Source of the DNA: Symsagittifera roscoffensis
Lineage: Eukaryota > Xenacoelomorpha > Acoela > Convolutidae
Length of the DNA stretch: 64,000 nucleotides
Direction: 5' to 3'
Assembly (NCBI RefSeq): GCF_963678635.1
Contig: NC_087064.1
Coordinates: 24,406,189-24,470,188 of the forward strand
Made by a program: the position numbers and the translations under genes. Shown piece by piece: positions 21,540 through 31,540 of the stretch (position 1 is its first letter; each line of letters opens with the position of its first letter). The notes beneath the pieces are model-generated. The model was not told where the DNA came from. It saw only the letters and a program-made list of their open reading frames with translations, and ran no database searches.

Positions 21540-24500
21540 ATTTTGACTGTATGATTATTCGCTACTACTAAGCAAACAACGCGGGACTAGGCATTTAGAA
21601 CTAGCGACCGCTTGATCCGCTTCGCTGCGTCGCGCTTCTATCTGGAGAAGAATAGTGCAAATAGCGCCCCATAGGATAAGGAGGAAAAATATTTATAATT
21701 TGTATAAATATAAGTTTTTATATAAATAGGTTATAAATGTTTCTCCTCTTCTTCTCAGAATCTTTTTCCTAATTTCTGTGTCAAAGTTAATGACAACTCT
21801 ATATGAAAAGGAAAAATTTGACGACATGGAAAAATCCATTGCAAATTTTTTTGTTCCGACTTTCGATACGAAAGTAACGGAATATTTGTGTTCGGGGTGG
21901 GTTTTTTTTCTTCAGACAAATTTCGACTTTTTAACTAGCCATTTTTGGCAAAATTTTTAAATATTATTCAAAAGGTATTGTTGTCCTGAGCTTAAATTTG
22001 AAAAGATGTTTCACTTGTGATTATGTTTTGTTAAGTTATGGGGGTTTGAAGGCTGCCATTTTGGCCAATTTGGGAGAATTAACGCGCGATATATTTCGCG
22101 CTATTAACGCAAATGCGAGATTTAATCCTCTTAGAAATCGTTCCAAATTGGTTCAAGGAAGCTTGTTTGCCATAATTGATTAGTTAATAGGAGCAAAATC
22201 TATTTTTTTGTACCTTATATGGCGTGTGGGGGATGATTTTCTTGAAAAAAAATTCAAACTTTAGAAGAAAAAAATTTTTCATTTTATTTTATTACATTTA
22301 ATATCTTAATAATTTTTATGTAACTACTGCTCCATAAACTTTAAAAGACAGTCCAAACAATCAGGACTTCGCATGATACGAGAAGTCTTGTTTAGCTTGG
22401 AACAGTTAACGCGAACATTCTTTGTGTTGTTCTCACAAGATCGGCTCTTTAATCTGGGACAGGAATCGTTCAATTGAGTTGAAACTTGTTAACAATTGTT
22501 AAACATTTTGGTTGTTAGCATTAATACATAAATGGAAGTTAAGCAAGACTCTTACATGAGGGCAAAGCTCTGAATGTTGCGTTGCGACTACAAATTACCG
22601 TCAATTATAAATAAAATCACCAAAAATTCCAAAAGAAAAAGTGAATTCCTTTTTTTTTATTTTTGACAATTTATCCCCAGCAGCAATGTACCAGCAGTCT
22701 TAATGATATTGAAATTGATCACGTTTTTAGGTTAGAAGCAGGAGGTGATTAAACGATAAAACCCATTTCAAAAAATGAAAGCGTGAAAGTCTGAACAACT
22801 GACACAGTTAATTGATAAACTAATGTTACTTCTGAAGAAGCGGAGCAGGATGAGGAAAAATTTGGTGGTCCCTCTTTCCCTTAACACAGATAACAAACCA
22901 ATGTCCGTCTTGATTTTTAACTTTGGAAAACTTTTCAACACAAACTGAAAACAATGTTTGAACAGTTGTTTTAAAAAAAGTTGAGGCCAGCCGGATCTCT
23001 GATACAAGCATTCTTGTTATTGTTCCAACTTTCCTGACGAAACTTACGGAATATTTGTGATCGGGGTTTTTTTCTTCAGACAAATTTCGACATTTTAACT
23101 AGCCACTTTTGACGGAATTTTTTTTTACATCATTCAAAAACTATTGTCGTTCTAAGCTTAAAATTGAAAAGATATTTTACCCGTAATCTTTTTTTGAAGT
23201 TATGGTGGTTTAAAGATTGCCATTCTGCCCAATTCGGGAGGTTTAACGCGCGATATATTGCGCGCTCTTAACGCGTAAGAGAGATTTAATCCGCTTAGAA
23301 TTTGTTTCAAATTGAATCAAGGAAGCTTTTATGCCATAATAAGTTTGTTGATAGGAGCGAACTCTATCACTTTGCACTTTATATGGCGTTTGGGGGGATG
23401 TTTTTAACAAAAAAATCTCAAATTTTAGAAAATAAAATGTTCATTTTATTTCATTACATATAATTTTTTCAAGTTAGTACTGCTCCATAGACCTTAAAAG
23501 GCAATCGGAACATTCAGGGCTTCGCCCTGATACGAGCAGTCTTGTTCTGATTTTCAAAGAAAAGATGAAACATACATCTGTGTTGGTTGTGGTTAATACT
23601 CTTCAGAAAATTGACCCAAACCATTTTATTGTTCCGACAATCGGTACGAAAGTAACGGAATATTTGTGCTCGGGTGGGTTTTTTTTCTTCAGACAAAATT
23701 CGACTTTTTAACTTGCCATTTTTGACGGAAATTTTTGTATCATTCAAAAGGCTTTTTTTGTCCTGAGCTTAAACTTGAAAAGATATTTCACCTGTGATCA
23801 TTTTTCGTAAAGTTACGGGGGTTTAAAGATTGCCATTTTGGCCAATTTGGGACAATTAACGCGCGATATATTTCGCACTATTAACGCGTAAGCAGAGATT
23901 CAATCCGTCTTAGAAATTGTTCCAAATTGGTTGTAAGAAGCTTATTTGCCACAATTGATTTGTTACAAGGAGCGAAATCTATTCTTTTGTACTTTATATG
24001 GCGTGTGGGGGATGATTTTCATAGAAAATATTTCAAATTTTTGAATTAAATTTTTCATTTTATTTTATTACATTTAATATGTTAATGATTTTGATGTAAT
24101 TACTGCTCCATAAACTTTAAAAGACAGTCCGAACATTCAAAGCTTCGCATGATACGAGAAGTCTTGTTTAGCTTGGAACAGTTAACGCGAAACATTTTTT
24201 GTGCTGTTCTCACAAGACCGGCTCTTTAATCTGGCACAGGAATCGTTCAATTGAGTTGAAACATGTTAACAATTGTTAAACATTTTGGTTGTTAGCATTA
24301 ATACATAAAAAGAAGTTAAGCAAGACTCTTACATGAGGGCAAAGCTCTGAATGTTGCGTTCCGACTACATTTTACCGTCAGTTATAAATAAATCGCCAAA
24401 AAATTCGAAAAGAAAAAGTAAATTCTTTTTTTTTTTTTCATTTTTGACGATTTATCACCACCACCAATGTACCAAAGGATGTTTTTAGCGTCTCGTATTC

Positions 24501-25767
24501 TAAACATAGTACCAAATTACTTGCCAGCATTATATTTGGACTGCGCTACTTAGCTAGTTAGTATTTTAAAACCACTATAGATCGCGCGTGATTTATCCCA
24601 AATTTCAAAAATTAGCAAATTTCAAGCTCCTCTTAACTTAACGAAAAATTATCCTAGGCAATTTTTTAATTTGAGCAGGAGACGATAGTTTTTTGATGGT
24701 ATAAGACTTTTCCTTCAAAACCAAACGCATAAATAAAACGTCAAAAATTGACTGAAAGAAAAAAACCACACCAAGTATAAATATTCAACTTTTTCTTTGA
24801 AAGTCGGAACAATTTTCATCAGATTTAACTTCAAATCGTGTGTGAGAAAGATTTTTCAATTTGATTTTTTTAGGCTGGTAGCAGGAGGTGATTAAACAAT
24901 GAAATCCAGTTCAAAAAATCGAAGCGTGACTGTATGAACTTCTAACTCAGATAATTGATAATTTAGGTTACTTCTGAAGAAGCCTAGCAGGATGGGTAAA
25001 AATGTTGCTGGTCCCCATTTCCCTTAACACAGATAACATACCAGTGTCCATCTTGATTTTGAACTTTGGAAAAAGCACGTCTAAGGTTCCCGATTGGACT
25101 CCAATTTTTTTGAGCTTGATCATATTTTTTATAGAAATGAACCTTAAAAACCAACAGCATATATGGTCCCCAATTTCTGATTTGGAAGCAAAACCCGCAT
25201 CTCCCATTTTCCTACAGATATTTTACCAGCTGCTTATTCAAAAAAGCAAATCATTTTTGCAGTCAGCATTGTATCTATTAATCAGTCAGTTCATTTCATA
25301 TTAATCAGTCCATTTGTTTGCTTTCGAACCCAATCATTTATCATTTTTTCGAATCAAAGCGACATTTCGAACCAAGATTACAGAAACGAGACAAAAATAA
25401 TCCATTACAATGCATTACAATTGTAAAACTCAGACCACGAAATTTTTCGCTTCATTTTTTGCATAGTCCGATAACTTCAAAAAATGTTTCTCAGGAAATT
25501 TATGGCAGAACTCGACAATTTCGATGGGAATGGGTCCAAGCTAAACTCTCCAATCGCTCACTAAATTTATTTTGTTTTGCTGTAAAAAAACATCAATTAG
25601 AAAACTATTTGAAAATGCCGGATGTCCGTCGTAGCAAAGTTTCTCAGATAGGGATTTTTTGCAGTTTCTGAAAACAGTGTCGCGCCGTTTTATGCGATTT
25701 ATACAAGTGATCTGTATTTGTAAAAATGTAATCATTAGTTTTAAGTAATGATTTTCTCATGACATAG
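21540..25767. repeat. Array of dispersed repeats (R1 and relatives) between copies A and B
   Basis: No gene is supported. Three plus-oriented R1 copies lie at about 21850-22600, 23010-23560 and 23630-24430. Each carries a small ACTTTCG/CGAAAGT hairpin, 'ggccaatttgggacaattaac', a GCGCGATATATTTCGCGC-type palindrome, 'tatatggcgtgtgggggatg' and a 'tgctccataaactttaaaag...gagcagtcttgtt' end with a small 'cagggcttcgccctg' hairpin. A second shared block ('cttctgaagaagc...cttgatttt.aactttgga') occurs at about 22815-22925 and 24970-25075. The source segment of the LTR insertion is 25140-25531. The GC-richer bit at 21580-21670 has no assignment. Confidence 0.75.
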
Positions 25768-26176
25768 TGAGTTAGGACCGATGTGGTTAACTCATAGAGT
25801 ACTTTCGGATAGGGTACACCGTCTGCTCGTCACGCTATCTTATTTTCGGCCGGATACATTCGTGCAACTTCTTAGTCTAATACCGATCCTAATCTTACTC
25901 TTATACTTTCTAGTCTCAGGGAGTTTAACTAGTCTCTGCTAGGCTCAATAGATCTAGGGTATACTGGTTGTTGCGGCTGCTGAAGTTCTCTTGGAGAGGC
26001 AACTAATTTCTAAGTTAAATTCAAATCTCTCTGGTGCTGAAATTACAAGTAATTTCAGCACTTACAAATAAGTGGGTTGTTAGTTAGATGGATCATGATT
26101 GGTTAATATTAAATACTTTACAGTGGTAAAATATCTAATTTATCCAATCATAAAATATAGTTTAGATCAGGTTCCA
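25768..26176 (-). repeat. 3' LTR of copy B
   Basis: 409 bp, TGGAACCTGATC..AACTCA on the minus strand, preceded by the same purine-rich tract as copy A. Closest to the uninterrupted parts of the LTR at 20711-21530. Contains the perfect 28-nt palindrome at 26034-26061. Confidence 0.92.
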
Positions 26177-26318
26177 CCCATCCGGGTTTTACAGAGTTTT
26201 TTAGAATTATCTTTCTGCAATTCAAAGGATGGATGATGGACGTTGTTATTTGGCGAACATCGTACTCTTGTCCGGTTTCTCTTGTTAGAGAATTTCCAGG
26301 ACGCTGGAGTTAGGGACA

Positions 26319-26525
26319 TCAATCGTTGTGTCTTCTTGTGACAACGAAGGTGTTTCCCAATGAAATCAATCTGATTTCAGAATGGTTTGCTATGACGGGT
26401 TTTTCTGTTTTATGTAGAGAACTTCTTTTGTGTTCGACCTCGTCTGGGAATGGCGTGGAGATTGTGCGTGGAGGGATGCCTTGTAACTCGGATCTGTACG
26501 TATACTTGAACATCGAGGTGGTCAT
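26319..26525 (-). CDS. Small accessory ORF near the 3' LTR (copy B), 68 codons
   Basis: Starts ATGACCACCTCGATG and ends TGA. The C-terminal half is shared with 3776-4000 of copy A. The start codon overlaps the stop of an upstream 42-codon frame in an ATGA arrangement (26522-26525). Function unknown. It lies close to the 3' LTR, where complex retroviruses often keep spliced accessory exons, but that analogy is only suggestive. Confidence 0.4.
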   Translation of the reverse strand: MTTSMFKYTYRSELQGIPPRTISTPFPDEVEHKRSSLHKTEKPVIANHSEIRLISLGNTFVVTRRHND

Positions 26526-26665
26526 TGGTCTAGTTCAATGAAGTCCTTTTCTGCGAAGTCAAGTCGTACTCTAAATCCTTTGAGTTGTGATTGTGGACGG
26601 CATATTGGTTGTGGTTGGCCATTCTTTTTCGAGTGTAGTGGGGTCATTTTGTCTTTGGATGTTCG
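26522..26665 (-). CDS. Short ATG frame overlapping the 68-codon ORF
   Basis: About 42-47 codons (MTPLHSKKNGQPQPIC..., ending FIELDQ*), preceded about 35 nt upstream by a TTTGCAG acceptor-like site. Its TGA overlaps the next ATG. Copy A lacks this region through deletion. It may be a small accessory exon, with weak support. Confidence 0.25.
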   Translation of the reverse strand, partial: RTSKDKMTPLHSKKNGQPQPICRPQSQLKGFRVRLDFAEKDFIELDQ

Positions 26666-26886
26666 TCTTTGTTGTTGTATGCTGATCTATATACTGCAAA
26701 GTATAATTTACATTTTATAAAAATTTTATTAGTTCAGTGTTTTAATTATGATTTTGGTTAGTTGTTTTCACAAAAGCATTTTGTTTTAGTTCGGTTATTT
26801 TGAAGAGTTACTCACCCTTGAGTACCTCTTATTAAAAATAGAAGTGTGGTCACAAAGCGTGGATGTAGCGCGGTGGGTTAGGCCGG

Positions 26887-27129
26887 CTATAGAGCATGCT
26901 CGGGACGTCCTCTCTGGTGGGTTAGGCCAGGAGTGGGAGTATGATTTCGTGCGGTTTCTGTGAGAGGTCCTGTTATGTGATAACGTTTTATGTTGAGTTT
27001 ATGGTAGTCTTTCTTATGTTCCTTTGGTTGTGTCCTTTTTCCAAAAATCAAATTGTTTTTGTTATGGGTTTGTCTTTCGACTTTTTTGTGTTTTATTAAT
27101 TCTTTCTTAGACTTTATAATAGTCTTCAA
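26887..27129 (-). other. Lys-rich open frame in the 3' region of copy B
   Basis: 80 open codons, strongly basic at the start (KSKKELIKHKKVERQ), with no ATG. The corresponding stretch of copy C (about 230-440) is recognisable but rearranged. If translated it must be as an internal exon. Weak support. Confidence 0.2.
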
Positions 27130-27693
27130 AAGAATAAATTATCCAGTTTTAAACTGGGTTAATCCGGTTTGGGTACCGTTGGTTTTCTTTTCTTAGTCAT
27201 GCTGTTATTTTATGATTTGTGGTGTTTAGTAAGCTGCGTTGATTAGTTTGGTTTAGTATATAATGCCTTTCCAACCGGGTTAAAGGAAAGTTTGAAACTT
27301 GTTATCGTGTGTTAGAGTTGTTGAGTGTGAAAACTTGAAACTGAAATTCATTATTTAAACAATTCTTCGTGGGCGAGCTGCGCGAGTTTGGATAGAATTC
27401 CTGTGCGAGTGAATGAAAATATCAAAAGGTTAGTACTGCATTTTCATTTTATCAATTTACTACATAGAATTTTAATTTTACTGCTAGTTTTGGGAAAAAG
27501 TTAAGTTACAAATTTTCATCATTATGAGATTTACTGCTTTTGGGGAAACAATTTATAAATTAATTTACTACATTTGGTATCAATTTTATCAGTTTATCTT
27601 GTGGAAAATATTAATGAAGTTTAGAAGAATTTTAACAAGTTTATTTTTTATTTTGCTTTTTTTTGTTTTTTGCAGATGATCGTGGTATGAAGA

Positions 27694-27778
27694 CTAAAAA
27701 TCTAAATGAAACATGAGTAAAGAAGGGTTAGTATTAATTTAAATTTATTAGTGAAGAGTATGTATAATTTATACTTAC
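27694..27778 (-). other. Candidate 85-nt intron after ORF4 stop (copy B)
   Basis: The ORF4 stop TAA is followed by CAG|GTAAGTAT (donor at 27778), a perfect TACTAAC branch sequence at 27727-27733 and TTTTTAG|TCTTCAT (AG at 27695-27694), 32 nt further. Same architecture as 4427-4509. Confidence 0.7.
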
Positions 27779-27781
27779 CTG

Positions 27782-29401
27782 TTAGTCGTCGGGGAAAAAC
27801 CCATGGGGGAAGATGTCGTGTATCATGTCGGAATTTGTTAGTAATTTTGCTAGTATGCGAATGATGTTTTTAGTTTGAAGCAGTGGCCAAAGCAATTGAA
27901 GTGCTTTAATAGTTTTTAGTTCTTCGGTGCCAACTGCAAACTCATAAGGTGAGTTTTGAATGAGATTACATATTTTGTGATTGTATTTATTATTGTGGAT
28001 GAATTCTAATATAGGGATTTCTATAGGTTGGATAAATTCATGTGGGATAAGGAAGGGTCTGGATTCTTCTGCATTAAAGGTCTTCGTGATGGGACAAAAT
28101 ATATACATTTGTGTTATTGGGTCATAATTGCGGAGGATGCCGTGGAGGTTAGTATCTTTGATGCAATATGTGAAATTTAGAAAAAATGGCGAAGCGTATT
28201 TTGAATTAAGAAACTGAAAACGGTGGTGTGGTTGTCTTGATGGAGTGTGTAGATCAAAATGATTTTGTATGAAGTGATAATATGTATATGTGTGGGTTTG
28301 TTTAGTGCGTAACATAATGTCGTGTGAGCAGTGCAAATTGCGTTCATGTGGTGCAAGGAAGTGGAAGGTTAGTGAAAATAATTGAAATTTTTCTTTAAAA
28401 CTTTCGTAAGCTTGCATGTCAGTTAGTGCTTCAGAAATGATGTGATCAAATTTTCGATCAAATATGTTGAGTGTAAATACATATGGTGTTTTGATAAAAA
28501 AAATTTCTGTTAGTTGTGGGTTAGCGAAGCGGTCGTCATCTAAAAATTGGTCTTGATTAGTTCGGATGATATTATGATCGTAATATTCTAGTGTAAATTC
28601 GTTAGCTCGGGGTGCAGTGAATGTTATTAGTGATTTTTTATATCCTATATAAGTAAATTTTCTATGTGATAGTGGTGTGGTGAGTCGATATAGCATATCT
28701 TGATTCCTTTCTATATCGTTATGAGTATTAGATAACGGTAGGCAAAGGGGATTAGTAAAATGATAATATGATGTCCAATGAAGTGTAGGCATTAAAACAT
28801 GTTCATCTACAAAACTACGTGTGTCGTTAGTGTCATGAGGGGTGTTTAAAGTATATTGTGGAAATGAAGGTAAGGTGATTGCTAGGAAATCTTTCGTGTT
28901 GGTGTGATGTGGATGATTAATATATTCACGGGCTGTTCCTGGTTTGGTTGGGAATGGATGGTTGGGGAATTTTCTTTTAAAAGTGCGATAAGCTCTATTA
29001 GTGCTAATTGATGATTCGGTGGATGTGGATGATTGTGCTAATGATGCAGTATAAGCTGAAGAAGGTGTAGGGGTAGGTGGGTTTGAGGATTCTATTGTGG
29101 AAGAAATCTGATTTATAGTGAGGGTGTTAGGGTGTAACAGTTGTTGTTGGAGGGTGATAAAATTATCGAGTTCTTGGGAGATTTGGAGAATATCTGGAGA
29201 ATTGGATGATCGGTCTGAATGAAATGAAGAGTAGGTTGGAGTTACTTGTGAAGCATAAGAGGGGGTAGAAATGGACGGGAGTGGGTTATTTGGTGGGATT
29301 GGTTGAAAAGGGGGTTTTGAAAAAACTGAGGAGTTGGTTTGAAAATTATTGGATGGAGATGGTTCGGAGTCTGCAAATTCACCAGGGTTGAGAATATTAA
29401 A
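27782..29401 (-). CDS. ORF4: intact novel retroelement protein (539-codon open frame)
   Basis: The frame is open from just after a TGA at 29404 to the TAA at 27782. The first ATG comes only at 28792 (MPTLHWTSYYHF), giving 336 aa. Yet the reading frame upstream, a Pro/Ser/Thr-rich stretch plus 'RAYRTFKRKFPNHPFPTKPG', is conserved in copy A, so the upstream part is probably coding and would need a start supplied by splicing. The body is rich in aromatic residues and His with no membrane segment, no signal peptide and no zinc motif I recognise. It ends 'MIHDIFPHGFFPDD'. It lies downstream of the env-like region in copy A and of the leader in copy B. Family and function are unknown. Capsid, accessory or envelope-associated roles are all possible. 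Confidence 0.7.
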   Translation of the reverse strand, partial: FNILNPGEFADSEPSPSNNFQTNSSVFSKPPFQPIPPNNPLPSISTPSYASQVTPTYSSFHSDRSSNSPDILQISQELDNFITLQQQLLHPNTLTINQISSTIESSNPPTPTPSSAYTASLAQSSTSTESSISTNRAYRTFKRKFPNHPFPTKPGTAREYINHPHHTNTKDFLAITLPSFPQYTLNTPHDTNDTRSFVDEHVLMPTLHWTSYYHFTNPLCLPLSNTHNDIERNQDMLYRLTTPLSHRKFTYIGYKKSLITFTAPRANEFTLEYYDHNIIRTNQDQFLDDDRFANPQLTEIFFIKTPYVFTLNIFDRKFDHIISEALTDMQAYESFKEKFQLFSLTFHFLAPHERNLHCSHDIMLRTKQTHTYTYYHFIQNHFDLHTPSRQPHHRFQFLNSKYASPFFLNFTYCIKDTNLHGILRNYDPITQMYIFCPITKTFNAEESRPFLIPHEFIQPIEIPILEFIHNNKYNHKICNLIQNSPYEFAVGTEELKTIKALQLLWPLLQTKNIIRILAKLLTNSDMIHDIFPHGFFPDD

Positions 29402-30454
29402 TCAATCCACAAGGTTCGGGTGTAATTAGAACACAAGTAGATCGTTAGATACTATTTTATGACTTACTATTTTTTTGAGGGTTTCAGCCTGGGTCATTTA
29501 AGAGGAAGGGCTCAAGTGAAGGATGAGTAACCGAAGTTCTTCACTGTTTAGCTTACTTAAAATGGTTAATTTTTCAAAAAATTCTATTCTATTTGTCCTG
29601 TGTCGTTTATAAGGGTTGGGTAGTGAATGGACGTTTGAGGTCGTTAGACACTTTTAAAATTATGGGAAGGGGAGAACAAAATTGTTCTGATTTGATCCAA
29701 GGAAAGCATTGATGATCAGTTAAAAAAACTAAAATTAGGTTTAATTGAAAATGAAGATCTAAGGGAAGCCTTGATGATCTGTTTATGACAGAAAAAGGGA
29801 ATATGGAAAGCAAGGTTAAGCCTTGATACATTTTAATTTAAAAGTTTTGAATTTAAAAAAATTTAAAATTTAAGGTTTAGATGATATTAGTTTTTTGAAA
29901 TTTCACTGTTTTATTTTAGGTGACAAAGCTGGGATGAGGAAAATCAGGTCTGTTAATTTATAAAACTAACAATGATTTTGAATACTAACTAATTTTTGTA
30001 TTTTTTCATCAATAAATTATTTATTCAAAAGTATGATTTACAGCAGATTGTGAGGGAAATTAATTTGGCTCTTTTTATCAGTCGTTATTGTATAGATACT
30101 AGATTTAGCACCGGTAACCTTGTTGAAGAAATTTATTTTCAAGTTATTTTCATGTCACTAAAGGAAAATTTAAATTTACTGCATAAAGTACTCTAAATAC
30201 AAAAACTTGTTCCGGTTTACGTCGTACTATCATGTAAAAGAGTGGTCCATTTCCTGATCGCTTTTTCACGCCAAGATCTTGGTCTTCTTCCAAAACCTGG
30301 TATTTCTTGTATTGTTAGGACATTTGGCGTAAATTTATTGAGACGTAGAGACATTTCTATTAAATTAACTATTGCGTCTAGCCTTTTCGCAATTTTGCAA
30401 TTGTCTAATTCTAAGTTCTTTTGTCTATTTCTAAGTTAGTTAAGGTCTTGTTCG
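29402..30454 (-). other. 5' leader of copy B
   Basis: Non-coding. Homologous to 19680-20690 of copy A but diverged. It contains two to three copies of the 'gatccaagg..agccttgatgatc' unit (29690-29840) and the conserved 'gtgaatggacgtttgaggtcgttagacact' block near 29625. No ORF is supported. Confidence 0.6.
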
Positions 30455-30472
30455 AGACTTTTGGTCGCACCA
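30455..30472 (-). promoter_or_regulatory. Primer binding site (copy B)
   Basis: TGGTGCGACCAAAAGTCT on the minus strand, two bases after the LTR end, one difference from copy A. Conservation despite a diverged LTR supports its role. Confidence 0.8.
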
Positions 30473-30474
30473 GA

Positions 30475-30868
30475 TGAGTTATGACCTATTGGTTATACTC
30501 ATAGCATAATTTCAGATAAGGTACACCGTCTGCTCGTCACGCTTATTTTCGGCCGGATAGATTCGAGCAACTTCTTAGTCTAATACCGGTCTTAATCTTA
30601 CTCTTATATCTTCTAGTTTCAATAGATCTAGTGTATACTGGTTTATGCGAGTTAGTTCTTGGAGTTTATCCAGAAGGAGAACAACTGTATTCAAAGTTTT
30701 ATTCAAATTGTTCTGGTGCTGAAACTACAAGTAGTTTCAGCACCTACAAATAAGTGTCAATGTTAGAGATGGAATATGATTGGTTAGTTAGTAATATTTT
30801 ATAGTGATAATTATCAAAAATATAATTGGTTTATAAATTGGCGACGCAAAATTTGGATCAAGTTAACA
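30475..30868 (-). repeat. 5' LTR of copy B (diverged subfamily)
   Basis: 394 bp, beginning TGTTAACTTGATCC and ending AACTCA on the minus strand. Aligns over its length with the other LTRs but with many substitutions and several small deletions. Carries a perfect 30-nt palindrome at 30715-30744 in which a T-A pair of the other copies is replaced by C-G. Confidence 0.85.
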
Positions 30869-31540
30869 TCCTATAAAACACGCCTCTCCCAAAAGACCAA
30901 GTTTATGTCCTCCGGATCTCTTCAACGATCCCCCTTTCGCAAAACATGGGAGATTCGTTACTAGGTACAAAACTTTCATATTTTTAACCGTTGAATTATT
31001 TCATTATAGTGCAATTTGTTACCACGTACCAAGTACCACGTTGTTAAGGTTGCTGAGCGCTGTGTGTAAAATTCTCTATTCTGATTAGCGAGTTACCATT
31101 TTCCCCAAAACAGGTTATTGGAGGAGTGGGGGAGGTTGTTAATTTGCTTTCAAATTGTTTGCTTAATTTCACATTTCTATTTCTCAGAAATACAAGATTT
31201 AATTTAAACGGATTACTCTTGTTTTGTATTTATGGGAAATATATTTATCAAAACTAAGCTAGTCGACACATTTTCATGTTTTAAATTTTTAGGCTAATCG
31301 AGCTTTATGCTATTTGAGTTGTCACCTAACAGATAGACGAAAAAGGAAAATAAAGACGAATCGGAAAACTGAAGAACAACAAACAGCTATGTGCAACCTT
31401 TGTTCTTAAAAAAAACAAATAATCGCTAATTTAATTCTGGATTTTTGTAATGACACGGAAGTTGTAATGGAGCTTGAAAATTGTAGTTATTTAAGACCAC
31501 GACCACAAACAGTATGACAGTAGTCTTCTAGCGCGCTTTT
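30869..31540. other. Unassigned stretch right of copy B
   Basis: No ORF, RNA gene or clear repeat is recognised. The segment is mostly AT-rich with a slightly GC-richer start (30880-30960). Confidence 0.4.

Larger units (their letters stand above)
25768..30868 (-). mobile_element. Copy B: gag/pol/env-less derivative of the same retroelement family, intact ORF4
   Basis: LTRs at 25768-26176 and 30475-30868 bracket, in minus-strand order: PBS, about 1.07 kb leader, ORF4, the 3' intron and 1.5 kb of 3' region with small ORFs. The leader joins ORF4 near 29385, so gag, pol and ORF3 are absent. The homologous leader point in copy A is near 19680. The left LTR is nearly identical to the copy A LTRs, while the right LTR is markedly diverged with small deletions. 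No matching target duplication is seen (flanks 'gacatag' and 'tcctat'). It may be non-autonomous, or a composite formed by recombination. Confidence 0.88.

Noticed and set aside
29380-29404. Copy B as a retrocopy of a spliced subgenomic RNA
   Set aside because: Copy A has no GT donor at the corresponding leader position (near 19680), so splicing cannot be shown. Internal deletion explains it equally well. Kept only as an open question.
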